In this document: piece by piece, positions 33,090 through 40,658 of the stretch
Position numbering within the stretch: the stretch's first letter is position 1
How the letters are laid out: the number at the start of each line of letters is the position of its first letter
Origin: Sapientia aquatica
GTDB lineage: Bacteria > Pseudomonadota > Gammaproteobacteria > Burkholderiales > Burkholderiaceae_D
NCBI RefSeq assembly: GCF_004358105.1
Contig: NZ_SMYL01000001.1
Span: forward strand, 124,001 to 188,000
Length of the DNA stretch: 64,000 nt
Direction: 5' to 3'
The notes under the pieces: generated by a model
Database searches by the model: none
What the model was told of the DNA's origin: nothing
Seen by the model: only the letters and a program-made list of their open reading frames with translations
Position numbers and translations under genes: made by a program

Positions 33090-34391
33090 ATGAGCGACAC
33101 TCGAGCTGGGCAATCGACCAGCAGCGCCTTTGAAGCAGCGACTTACGCCAAAATCACTTGGCGCTTAATGCCATTACTTTTTGTCTGCTACGTTGCGTCC
33201 TATTTGGATAGGGTCAACGTCGGCTTTGCCAAGTTACAAATGCTCGCAGATTTAAATTTTAGCGAGACCGTTTACGGACTCGGTGCGGGCGTTTTTTTCA
33301 TCGGCTATTTTTTGTTTGAGATTCCCAGTAACGTCATCTTGCATAAGGTCGGAGCGCGACTGTGGATTGCGCGCATTATGCTCACATGGGGAATAATTTC
33401 TGGAGCGATGATTTTCGTTAGCTCCCCGACTATTTTTTATGTGATGCGCTTCTTGCTTGGTGCAGCCGAAGCGGGTTTCTTTCCTGGCGTGATTTTGTAT
33501 ATTACCTATTGGTATCCTTCCGCGCGACGCGGAAAAATCACCGCCATATTTATGACCGCTATCAGCATTTCTGGCGTAGTGGGTGGTCCGTTATCAGGCT
33601 GGATTATGCATGCGCTGCCGGGCGTATACGGTTTAGCTGGCTGGCAATGGATGTTTATTATTGAAGCGGTTCCGTCGATAGTTTTGGGTATCGTTGTGGT
33701 GTTTTATCTGCAGGATAGAATTATCGATGCGAAATGGTTGAGTAGCGAAGAAAAAGAATTATTGGCTAAAAATATCGCCAATGAAGAAGCGACCAAAGTA
33801 GATATGAGTTTTCTCCAAGTGATGACACATCCAAAAATCTGGCTCATGGCGTTCAATTATTTTTGCTACATCATGGGGTTATATGGCATCAGTTTTTGGT
33901 TGCCAACGATTATTAAATCAACCGGCGTAACCGATCCGCTCGACATCGGCTTACTCACCGCAATCCCTTACGCCGCCGCAGCCGTCGCCATGATCTTAAT
34001 TGGTCGCAGCGCCGACAAACATCGCGAGCGTCGCTGGCATGTAGCGATTCCCGCCGTGCTGGGCAGTGTCGGTCTATTACTGAGCACTTTATATGGTCAC
34101 AACACCGTTTTGGCGATGGCTGCATTGACTCTTGCAACGATCGGCATCCTAACCACCTTGCCGCTGTTTTGGAGCTTGCCAACGGCATTCTTAGGCGGCG
34201 CTGCTGCCGCTGCCGGAATCGCGCTAATTAATTCACTGGGAAACCTGGCGGGCTTTGTCAGTCCCTACTTAGTAGGCTGGTTAAAAGACCTAACGCACAG
34301 CACCGATACCGGCATGTATATGCTGTCCGGTTCGTTAATCGTCGGAGCGCTGTTGACTTTGGCTGTGCCGAAAGAGATGGTGAATAAATAG
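33090..34391 (+). CDS. MFS transporter, anion:cation symporter (ACS)-like
   Basis: A 433-residue inner-membrane permease with about 12 helices, similar to the ACS family (tartrate, hexuronate and phthalate transporters). Signatures are YVASYLDRVNVGFAKLQM after helix 1, GYFLFEIPSNVILHKVGARLWIARIM around helices 2-3 and FLLGAAEAGFFPGVILYITYWYPSARRGK in helices 4-5. The second half has a PLFWSLPTAFLGGAAAAAGIALINSLGNLAGFVSPY segment. The start at 33090 is the first ATG giving the family N-terminus; a frame from 32940 is open but unconserved. No catabolic genes lie nearby, so the substrate cannot be guessed. Confidence 0.92.
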   Translation: MSDTRAGQSTSSAFEAATYAKITWRLMPLLFVCYVASYLDRVNVGFAKLQMLADLNFSETVYGLGAGVFFIGYFLFEIPSNVILHKVGARLWIARIMLTWGIISGAMIFVSSPTIFYVMRFLLGAAEAGFFPGVILYITYWYPSARRGKITAIFMTAISISGVVGGPLSGWIMHALPGVYGLAGWQWMFIIEAVPSIVLGIVVVFYLQDRIIDAKWLSSEEKELLAKNIANEEATKVDMSFLQVMTHPKIWLMAFNYFCYIMGLYGISFWLPTIIKSTGVTDPLDIGLLTAIPYAAAAVAMILIGRSADKHRERRWHVAIPAVLGSVGLLLSTLYGHNTVLAMAALTLATIGILTTLPLFWSLPTAFLGGAAAAAGIALINSLGNLAGFVSPYLVGWLKDLTHSTDTGMYMLSGSLIVGALLTLAVPKEMVNK

Positions 34392-34407
34392 TTGAGTAGT
34401 GATTTTT

Positions 34408-34458
34408 AAAAATGCTCGGGAGAGTGGCTGTTCTAACGACTCTTCCGAGCATTTTTGA
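34408..34458 (+). terminator. Intrinsic terminator after the MFS gene
   Basis: A long hairpin (34408-34419 with 34445-34456, extended by an inner AGAGT/ACTCT stem) ending in a T-run. Confidence 0.88.
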
Positions 34459-35269
34459 GCCGGCATTCTCCAATCAATTTTTTCTTTAATTTGCCTAATC
34501 TAAACCGCACTGCCGTTTTTTCTCGTTTGAATTAGGTTTGGAGATATTTACCCAGAGTTTTCAAACGATGCATTGGATATTCGCGCCATCCTACTTCTAA
34601 CATATCCCTCCCAGTAAGTATCTATTCTGATTCTGCACTAGTTGTGAAGCGGCTCAGGCAACGCATCGATTAAGCTCGTCATTCGTAAAATTGTTCGGAA
34701 AAAATCCTAGCTTCATTCACATATAGAGAAATGAATTAACTCTCACCTTAAATTTATATCCGAAAAACTGGCATCCGTTTCTTTTAAACCCAGGACACTA
34801 ATTGGGAAATTGAATTTTGCAAATTATTGTTAATTCATAGTCGCATATTGATCTGCGGATTGAAAACCCAGAAAAAAAACACTAAGCTTTTTCTAGGGAA
34901 AAATAACAAGGCTTGTTCTGCCGCAGCAATTTTCAGTACGAAATTTAAGTTCGTGTTCAATAAATTGACATTGTGCGGGCTTATGCAGCGCGCACTATTT
35001 AGTCCATGGCCGTATTGCAAATCATTAGGGCACAACAAACTAAATCGGCTGCCGATAAAAAATATATCGAAGCTGTAAGTACAGCAATTTGCGGTTTCTT
35101 TTCAAGCCAATCTGGCTGACGAATGCGGCAATCCGCCACAAAAAATACTCACTTTTATCGCATCAAAATTAATGGAATTCCGTTGAGCGATTTCGTTTGT
35201 ATCAGTCACTTTTCGGAGCAATTTGTCTCGGATTGAATACGTTCTAAATCATGTCAAGGAGCAGCAATC
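34459..35269. other. Long AT-rich non-coding region upstream of the Aer-like receptor
   Basis: About 810 bp with no convincing gene; the longest frame (83 codons at 34827) has no ribosome site or recognisable sequence. At 35051-35058 the sequence GCCGATAA equals the sigma-28 (FliA) -10 consensus. The matching -35 (TAAA) is not at the usual distance, so this is only suggestive. Nothing else was recognised. Confidence 0.5.
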
Positions 35270-36892
35270 ATGCGCAACAACACACCTGTGACAAATGTTG
35301 AATATATTTTGATGGATACGCAGACGGTTGTTTCTAAAACCGACTTAAAGGGAAATATTACCTACATCAATCAGGACTTCATTGATATTAGCGGCTTCAC
35401 CGCTGAAGAGTTGATCGGTGCTCCGCAAAATATTGTGCGGCACCCTGATATGCCAGTAGAAGCATTCGCCGATTTTTGGCAGACCATTAAATCCGGTAAG
35501 GCCTGGACTGGTTTGGTGAAAAATCGCTGCAAAAACGGTGATCATTACTGGGTCGAAGCCAATGCGGCGCCCATGCTTGAAAATGGTCAAATGGTTGGAT
35601 ACACCTCGATCCGAGTCAAGCCCAGCCGCGAACAAGTCGCCGTTGCCGAAAAAATTTACCGCGACATTAAGAACGGCAATTCCGATTTTGAAATTAAAGA
35701 AGGTGCGGTCATTAAGCGCTCTGCTTTTAGGCGTTTTGATTTGCTCAATATCTTATCAATTCGCACAAAAATTATCGCTTCATTTGGTTTTTTAATGGTT
35801 CTGTTTATCGCTAACTTTTTGATGCAATTTTCTAGCGATAGCAAAGGTGGAACTGCTTGGTCGATCATTGTCGCGGCGTTGGGGATTATAACGAGCGTGT
35901 TATTTGGCTTCCTGATATTTCGCGCGGCGGTGCATCCCTTGGCGCGTATTCAACGCGATATTGAAAGAATGAGCGCGGGCGATCTGTCTGGCCCCATCAA
36001 AGCCACCGGCAACGATGAGTTAACCAAATTAGTCCAGTCCCTGCGCGTACTGCAAATCAACGTCAAATTACTGGTAGGACAAATAAAGGAAGCGGCGGAA
36101 GCCGTGAGCAATGATTCTGCCGCGATTGCATCTGGTAATTTGGATTTATCCTCCCGCACAGAAACCCAAGCAAGTTCGTTAGAAGAAACTGCCTCTTCAA
36201 TGGAAGAATTAACCAGCACAGTCAAACAAAATGCCGATAACGCACGCGAAGCAAATAAGTTGGTTTCGTCGGCGTCTGACACGGCAATTTTGGGTGGTGA
36301 CGCTGTAGGTCAAGTGGTCGAAACGATGGGCTCAATTCGAGAAAGCTCGCGCAAGATCGTGGACATCATCGGCGTTATCGACGGAATCGCATTTCAAACC
36401 AATATTTTGGCGCTGAACGCTGCAGTCGAAGCGGCGAGGGCAGGTGAGCAGGGTCGAGGCTTTGCCGTGGTCGCCACCGAGGTTCGCAACCTTGCCCAAC
36501 GATCAGCGGCTGCCGCCAAGGAAATTAAGGAGTTAATCGGCGACTCAGTGACGAAAGTCGAGACCGGCGCCAAGTTGGTGGACCAAGCCGGCCACACCAT
36601 GAGTGACATCGTGAACCAAGTGAAAAAAGTGGCAGGTTATATGGCCGACATAACGTTGGCGAGTCAAGAACAGAGCGATGGAATCGAGCAAGTCAATCTA
36701 GCGATAACCGAGATGGAAGAATCGACCACTCAGAACGCCGCATTAGTCGAACAAGCCGCCGCTGCCGCCGAAAATATGCAACAGCAATCCATTAAGCTGA
36801 CGGACTTGGTGAATTCATTCAAGCTTGTGGCGCAAACGGGGAATGCGGCGCAGCAAGGTCGCCGGAGCAATTCTCGTCGACAGATACAGTAG
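35270..36892 (+). CDS. PAS-containing methyl-accepting chemotaxis protein (Aer-like)
   Basis: A 540-residue receptor with Aer-type layout. An N-terminal PAS domain (about 15-125; SKTDLKGNITYINQDFIDISGF, then NIVRHPDMPVEAFADFW and VKNRCKNGDHYWVEANAAP) precedes a membrane hairpin (IIASFGFLMVLFIANFLMQF; WSIIVAALGIITSVLFGFLIF). HAMP (about 225-275) and a full signalling domain with the conserved tip GIAFQTNILALNAAVEAARAGEQGRGFAVVATEVRNLAQ follow. Aer proteins bind FAD in the PAS domain and report redox state or oxygen. The C-terminus (RRSNSRRQIQ) lacks a WxxF tether. An AAGGAG ribosome site precedes the ATG. Confidence 0.93.
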   Translation: MRNNTPVTNVEYILMDTQTVVSKTDLKGNITYINQDFIDISGFTAEELIGAPQNIVRHPDMPVEAFADFWQTIKSGKAWTGLVKNRCKNGDHYWVEANAAPMLENGQMVGYTSIRVKPSREQVAVAEKIYRDIKNGNSDFEIKEGAVIKRSAFRRFDLLNILSIRTKIIASFGFLMVLFIANFLMQFSSDSKGGTAWSIIVAALGIITSVLFGFLIFRAAVHPLARIQRDIERMSAGDLSGPIKATGNDELTKLVQSLRVLQINVKLLVGQIKEAAEAVSNDSAAIASGNLDLSSRTETQASSLEETASSMEELTSTVKQNADNAREANKLVSSASDTAILGGDAVGQVVETMGSIRESSRKIVDIIGVIDGIAFQTNILALNAAVEAARAGEQGRGFAVVATEVRNLAQRSAAAAKEIKELIGDSVTKVETGAKLVDQAGHTMSDIVNQVKKVAGYMADITLASQEQSDGIEQVNLAITEMEESTTQNAALVEQAAAAAENMQQQSIKLTDLVNSFKLVAQTGNAAQQGRRSNSRRQIQ

Positions 36893-37040
36893 GCTAGCTT
36901 TCAGACTAACGTAACGCAGGTTTGGCTACTATCAATCGAATTAAGGGAAACTGGGGCTAACTCGGAGCCAAAATCATACCCTGACACACTGAGATATTTT
37001 CTTTTCGATATGGTGGCGAAGGTTTCTGGTGGTGTGCGCT

Positions 37041-37230
37041 GGCCGGAGACGGCGAGAATCGAGCATCCTCCCCAGCGATTGTTCATGCATGGGTATTAGA
37101 GTTTTCGTTCTCGTCACAGTGTGTCTCAACTTCCTCGCTCAACGCGTGTCCGTGCCGGACGCGGATTCAATTCCCACCTAATTGCGAACAAAATTAAAAA
37201 GGCCACTCTTTCGAGTGACCTTTGTAATTT
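37041..37230. repeat. 190-bp tandem repeat, unit 1 (tmRNA 3'-end array)
   Basis: The unit begins with a degenerate copy of the tmRNA 3' end (GGAGACGGCGAGAATCG, 37045-37061) and ends with a tmRNA-type terminator (37198-37223, active sense on the minus strand). Its second half (from about 37149) matches unit 2 with three mismatches in about 80 bases. The first half is diverged but still alignable. The unit is exactly 190 bases from unit 2. Confidence 0.85.
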
Positions 37231-37420
37231 TGGTGGAGACGGCGGGAATCGGCCATCCTCGCCAGCCAATGCCCCTGCATGGGCATTGTCGTTCGCCGGC
37301 TCGCAGCAGTGCTGCTCGAAACCCCGGCTCACCCCGCGTCCGTGCCGGACGCGGATTCAATTCTCACCCAACTGCGAACAAAATTAAAAAGGCCACTCTT
37401 TCGAGTGACCTTTGTAATTT
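37231..37420. repeat. 190-bp tandem repeat, unit 2 (tmRNA 3'-end array)
   Basis: The unit begins with a perfect copy of the last 21 bases of tmRNA (37231-37251 equals 37421-37441). It continues with a G+C-rich core (74 of 104 bases at 37251-37354 by hand count) containing hairpins at 37267-37288 and 37334-37354. It ends with the terminator that directly follows the true tmRNA. On the minus strand it lies immediately downstream of ssrA. Confidence 0.88.
37388..37413 (-). terminator. Intrinsic terminator of tmRNA
   Basis: On the minus strand AAAGGTCACTC pairs with GAGTGGCCTTT around a GAAA loop, followed by TTAATTTT. One pair is U-G on this strand but C-A on the other, which fits use in the tmRNA direction only. 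A second copy sits 190 bases further on (37198-37223). Confidence 0.85.
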
Positions 37421-37781
37421 TGGTGGAGACGGCGGGAATCGAACCCGCGTCCGCAAATACTCTACAGACAGTTCTACATACTTAGTGCTGCCATTTAATT
37501 TAATCTTTACGACGCGGACGCACACGCTGCGGAAAGACGAGTTACCTATTATTTAGTCTTTAGCCAAGTAACCCGACTTTAGACGATTCCCTATGAATGA
37601 CTCTACTGCTATTGCTAGCCCGCCCTAGGGAAGAGACGGTGTAGAGTTAGCAAGCAATTAAGCTGCTAATGCGTACGAGTTATCGTTTGCAGTTATAAAT
37701 TTCTGGATGTATTTACGAGGTGACCAGCCCTCGGTATGCCCTGCGCTGCTTTGTAACCCACGTCGAAGCCAGGTCGTCCCC
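37421..37781 (-). ncRNA. ssrA: Transfer-messenger RNA (tmRNA)
   Basis: tmRNA rescues stalled ribosomes by acting as tRNA-Ala and then as a short message. The 361-nt gene runs from GGGGACGACCTGGCTTCGAC (5' end at 37781) to the T-arm GGTTCGATTCCC and the encoded CCA at 37423-37421. The 5' and 3' ends pair to form the acceptor stem. The tag reading frame (37690-37658) encodes ANDNSYALAA then TAA, with the usual ALAA degradation signal. This is a one-piece tmRNA, not the permuted type. A TATAAT box lies at 37800-37795. Partial copies of the 3' end follow downstream. Confidence 0.97.
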
Positions 37782-37794
37782 AAAACAGAATACG

Positions 37795-37800
37795 ATTATA
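37795..37800 (-). promoter_or_regulatory. -10 box of the ssrA promoter
   Basis: TATAAT on the minus strand, 13 bases before the mature tmRNA 5' end. The short extra leader would be removed by RNase P. The -35 is not clear. Confidence 0.55.
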
Positions 37801-37826
37801 ACGTATTTTGCCCCGCACTGAGCGAC

Positions 37827-38513
37827 TTACCATTGGGCTGCGATACTAACTTGCGCAAACAGCTCGATTGGTTGGTCGATTAGTAGATCCGCATTCCATT
37901 GTGAGGGGGCCGTTTGACCCGAATAGCCCCAAGCTACAGCGATGCTGAACATTCCCGCGGCCTTAGCTGCTTGAATGTCGCGTAAGTCGTCGCCTAAAAA
38001 ACAGCATTTTTCCGGGCTGATACCTACTTTTCTTGCAGCCTCGAATAGCGGTTCAGGGTGCGGTTTGGAATGCGGTGTAGTGTCACCCGAAATGATGCAG
38101 GCTGCTGTCGTTAATCCCAGCATTGGAATTAATGGATGTGTGAATCTGGCTGCTTTGTTGGTGACGATGCCCCAAGGAATCTGGGATTGGTCCAGTTGGG
38201 TAATCAGGTCTGAAATTCCATTAAATAACCCGCTATGAACGCAAATGGCATTTTCGTAATTGGCGAGGAATTCTAGGCGCATCGATTCAAATTCTGTGTC
38301 TTCTGGCGAAACACCAAAGCCAGCTGCTAACAGTCCACGTGCGCCAGCGGAAGCGTGGGGGCGTAAATGTTCGTAAGGCGTTGGTTGCAAGCCACGTGTG
38401 GTGCGCATCTTATTTAATGCGGCGGCCAGATCGGGGGCGGTGTCGGCCAGTGTTCCGTCGAGGTCGAATAATACGGCGTGTGCTGTGAATAAAGGGCTTG
38501 ATGCGTTGCTCAT
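37827..38513 (-). CDS. gph: Phosphoglycolate phosphatase
   Basis: HAD-superfamily phosphatase that dephosphorylates 2-phosphoglycolate formed during DNA repair. The 228-residue protein has HAD motif [18 protein letters not shown] with the nucleophile and acid Asp residues. Motif II is IVTNKAARF, motif III the Lys in [11 protein letters not shown], and motif [19 protein letters not shown]. The helical cap lies between motifs I and II. The start at 38513 overlaps the ubiG stop by four bases (ATGA), which supports it over 38528 and indicates translational coupling. The same ubiG-gph pair occurs in many betaproteobacteria. Confidence 0.93.
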   Translation of the reverse strand: MSNASSPLFTAHAVLFDLDGTLADTAPDLAAALNKMRTTRGLQPTPYEHLRPHASAGARGLLAAGFGVSPEDTEFESMRLEFLANYENAICVHSGLFNGISDLITQLDQSQIPWGIVTNKAARFTHPLIPMLGLTTAACIISGDTTPHSKPHPEPLFEAARKVGISPEKCCFLGDDLRDIQAAKAAGMFSIAVAWGYSGQTAPSQWNADLLIDQPIELFAQVSIAAQW

Positions 38514-39205
38514 AGCGGTCGTTGGCAAGCGACTAAATAATTGACGCTGGTATCCGAGTTAAGTGAATATATTTTGCTGATTGGGTTATAGCTCATTCCG
38601 CGCAGCGTTTCAATTTGTAGCCCTGCATTACGAATGAATTGCGCTAGCTCTGCAGGGGTAATGAATTTGGCGTAGTCGTGGGTTCCCTTGGGCAGCATTT
38701 GGAGCAAATATTCGGCACCGAGGATTGCGTGTATATAAGCTTTTGGATTGCGGTTAAGCGTGGAGAAGAACACTAAACCACCGGGTTTTACTATTGTTGC
38801 GCAGGCTTGAATAATGGAACTTGGATCGGGCACGTGTTCTAGCATTTCCATGCAAGTAACGACGTCAAATTGACCTGGCTCTTGAGTTGCCATTTCTTCG
38901 GCGGCGCAATGTTGATAACGTATCTCTAGCCCTGATTCGAGGCTGTGCAAGTCGGCTACTTTTAATGCTTTTTCAGATAAGTCGATGCCAGTTACTATTG
39001 CGCCTTTTTTTGCCATGGATTCGGCTAAAATTCCACCGCCACATCCAACGTCAATGACTTTTTTTCCCGATAAGGAGGCGCGTGCATGAATCCATTCGAG
39101 TCGTAATGGATTGATTTCATGCAATGGGCGGAATTCGGAATTGGTGTCCCACCAGTGGTGGGCGACGTCACTAAATTTTTGGATTTCAAGAGGATCAGCG
39201 TTCAT
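38510..39205 (-). CDS. ubiG: Bifunctional ubiquinone O-methyltransferase
   Basis: SAM-dependent enzyme that carries out both O-methylations in ubiquinone synthesis. The 231-residue protein from 39205 contains the family N-terminal signature [32 protein letters not shown] motif [21 protein letters not shown] and the post-I acidic GIDLSEKAL. It also has [18 protein letters not shown] and the membrane-association region [14 protein letters not shown]. The reading frame upstream of 39205 is open for 15 codons without conserved sequence. Operon: ubiG then gph, downstream of ompA with a terminator between. Confidence 0.96.
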   Translation of the reverse strand: MNADPLEIQKFSDVAHHWWDTNSEFRPLHEINPLRLEWIHARASLSGKKVIDVGCGGGILAESMAKKGAIVTGIDLSEKALKVADLHSLESGLEIRYQHCAAEEMATQEPGQFDVVTCMEMLEHVPDPSSIIQACATIVKPGGLVFFSTLNRNPKAYIHAILGAEYLLQMLPKGTHDYAKFITPAELAQFIRNAGLQIETLRGMSYNPISKIYSLNSDTSVNYLVACQRPL

Positions 39206-39262
39206 ATTGATAAGTCGTGAGCGTGGTGAGTTTTGGAAAACGTAAGCCACTAATTATGCAAT

Positions 39263-39290
39263 AAAAAACCCCGCCGAAGCGGGGTTTTTT
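39263..39290. terminator. Bidirectional-looking terminator between ompA and ubiG
   Basis: A perfect 12-bp stem (39263-39274 with 39279-39290), CGAA loop, A- and T-tracts on both sides. On the minus strand it ends the ompA transcript before ubiG. Confidence 0.9.
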
Positions 39291-39306
39291 ACGAAGCGAG
39301 TTCAAA

Positions 39307-39990
39307 TTACTTGTTGATAGTACGAGTACCAACAACTTCGATTTCTACGCGACGGTTTTTAGCGCGGCCTTCTGCTGTTTTGTTGTCAGCAACTGGTTGT
39401 GTTTCGCCTTTGCCTGATGTGTACACGCGGTCAGCTGCAACACCGTTTGAAACCAAGAATGCTTTAACAGCTTCTGCACGACGTACAGATAGTTTTTGGT
39501 TGTATTCAGCTTTACCAACTGAGTCAGTGTGACCAGTTGAAACGATAGCTTCCAAGTTGATGTCTTTTAACTTAGTAACTAATTCAGTGATTTTAGCTTT
39601 GCCTTCTGGTTTCAATACTGCTTTGTCGAAATCGAACAGAGCATCAGCAGCGAAGCTGACTTTTTCAGAAGTTGGAGCTGGTTTAACGGCAACTGGAGCT
39701 GGTGCTGGAGCAACAACTGGGGCTGGCGCTGGCGCAGGAGCAACAACTGGAGCTGGTTTTGGTGGTTCAACGCCATCGCAGCCTACAACGATTGCATCGG
39801 CCGGTGTCCAGTAACCAGTGTGGATGCACAGACCGTATGCATCACGCACGATGTTACCTTGCGCATCTTGCACGTAAGCACTGTATGGTTTTGGTGCTGG
39901 GATGTCTTTGATTTCGGAAGTTTGTGCTGATGCAGAGATTGCCAACAATGCTGCAGACGCTGCGAAAACCAATTTTGCTAATGTGTTCAT
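39307..39990 (-). CDS. ompA: OmpA-family outer membrane protein
   Basis: A 227-residue exported protein that links the outer membrane to peptidoglycan. The signal peptide (KLVFAASAALLAISASA/QT) is followed by a short region with two cysteines (LCIHTGYWTPADAIVVGCDG), then a repeated Pro/Ala/Val linker (PVVAPAPAPAPVVAPAPAP). The OmpA C-terminal domain has the peptidoglycan-binding motif TGHTDSVGKAEYNQKLSVRRAEAVKAFL and the closing NRRVEIEV. There is no eight-stranded barrel, so it is the short Burkholderiales form. The start at 39990 follows GAGAGGAGAA. A small hairpin lies in its leader. Confidence 0.95.
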   Translation of the reverse strand: MNTLAKLVFAASAALLAISASAQTSEIKDIPAPKPYSAYVQDAQGNIVRDAYGLCIHTGYWTPADAIVVGCDGVEPPKPAPVVAPAPAPAPVVAPAPAPVAVKPAPTSEKVSFAADALFDFDKAVLKPEGKAKITELVTKLKDINLEAIVSTGHTDSVGKAEYNQKLSVRRAEAVKAFLVSNGVAADRVYTSGKGETQPVADNKTAEGRAKNRRVEIEVVGTRTINK

Positions 39991-40015
39991 GTTTCTCCTC
40001 TCGGGTGAGATCTTT

Positions 40016-40031
40016 CGCAGAAAACTCTGCG
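40016..40031 (-). other. Hairpin in the ompA leader
   Basis: CGCAGA pairs with TCTGCG around a 4-nt loop, about 25 bases upstream of the ompA start. Similar 5' hairpins stabilise ompA mRNA in enteric bacteria; the same role here is inference. Confidence 0.4.
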
Positions 40032-40051
40032 CGATTGATACAAAAAAATAA

Positions 40052-40060
40052 ATTTTACCA
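40052..40060 (-). promoter_or_regulatory. Extended -10 element of ompA
   Basis: TGGTAAAAT on the minus strand, about 60 bases upstream of the ompA start, with no good -35. Assigned by eye. Confidence 0.4.
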
Positions 40061-40658
40061 TACTTGCCAAACACCACGGAACATTGCTGCTAGGTAGTTT
40101 CCACGGCAATGTGCTTGAGCGCAATTCTGCCATAAGCCCTTGTCGATGATTGAGTTTAGCAATTTGAAATAACGATATATTTGTGTTGCGTTGCTGTTTT
40201 ACAACAAAATTTACGTATTTCTACGTAAATTTACATATCGCGTTGGAGGTTGCTTGAATGCAAGAGATTGGCATAATCGGTGGTCATGAAATTGTCATAT
40301 TTTGTTAAATTATCGGGGCTTTTTGTCAGTCTTTGGAAAATTTTTTCTTGCATTTTCAAAATTTTTCAGATTTTTTTCAATTTATTTCTGGCGCTAAATT
40401 TTGCGTTTGAAATCAATTATTGTTGACCGATCGGTGGCTAAAACAGCCGATTTTCGGGCTATCGCATGGTAGAATTGGCGGTTTGGCACGCTGGACTGAG
40501 TTGCTCCAGTGTAAATATGTTGTCAAATTTGCTGATGAGGCGCCGAGGCGCTCGTCGATATGGGTTGCAGTTTGTTAGTGGAATGCACGGCAAGCGCGAT
40601 TTTGTACCGATGGGATCTGGCGTTTTACCCTTAATGTCAAGTTAAAAAGACTGCCCGC
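40061..40658. promoter_or_regulatory. Long gap between ompA and gyrA with a gyrA promoter
   Basis: Nearly 600 bp without a gene; the middle (about 40180-40420) is strongly AT-rich. It holds a perfect 10-bp palindrome ACCGATCGGT (40426-40435) and an extended -10 TGGTAGAAT (40467-40475) pointing to gyrA. That would give a gyrA leader of roughly 180 nt. No small RNA or riboswitch was recognised in that leader. Confidence 0.45.

Noticed and set aside
34827-35078. 83-codon open frame in the long gap
   Set aside because: No ribosome site, no recognisable motif and AT-driven composition; likely chance.
37045-37061. Separate tRNA genes suggested by GGAGACGGCG..AATCG motifs
   Set aside because: No cloverleaf can be formed; these are copies of the tmRNA 3' end.
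37121-37556. Open frames on both strands in the tmRNA repeat region
   Set aside because: They are produced by the G+C-rich repeat units and overlap tmRNA; no protein features.
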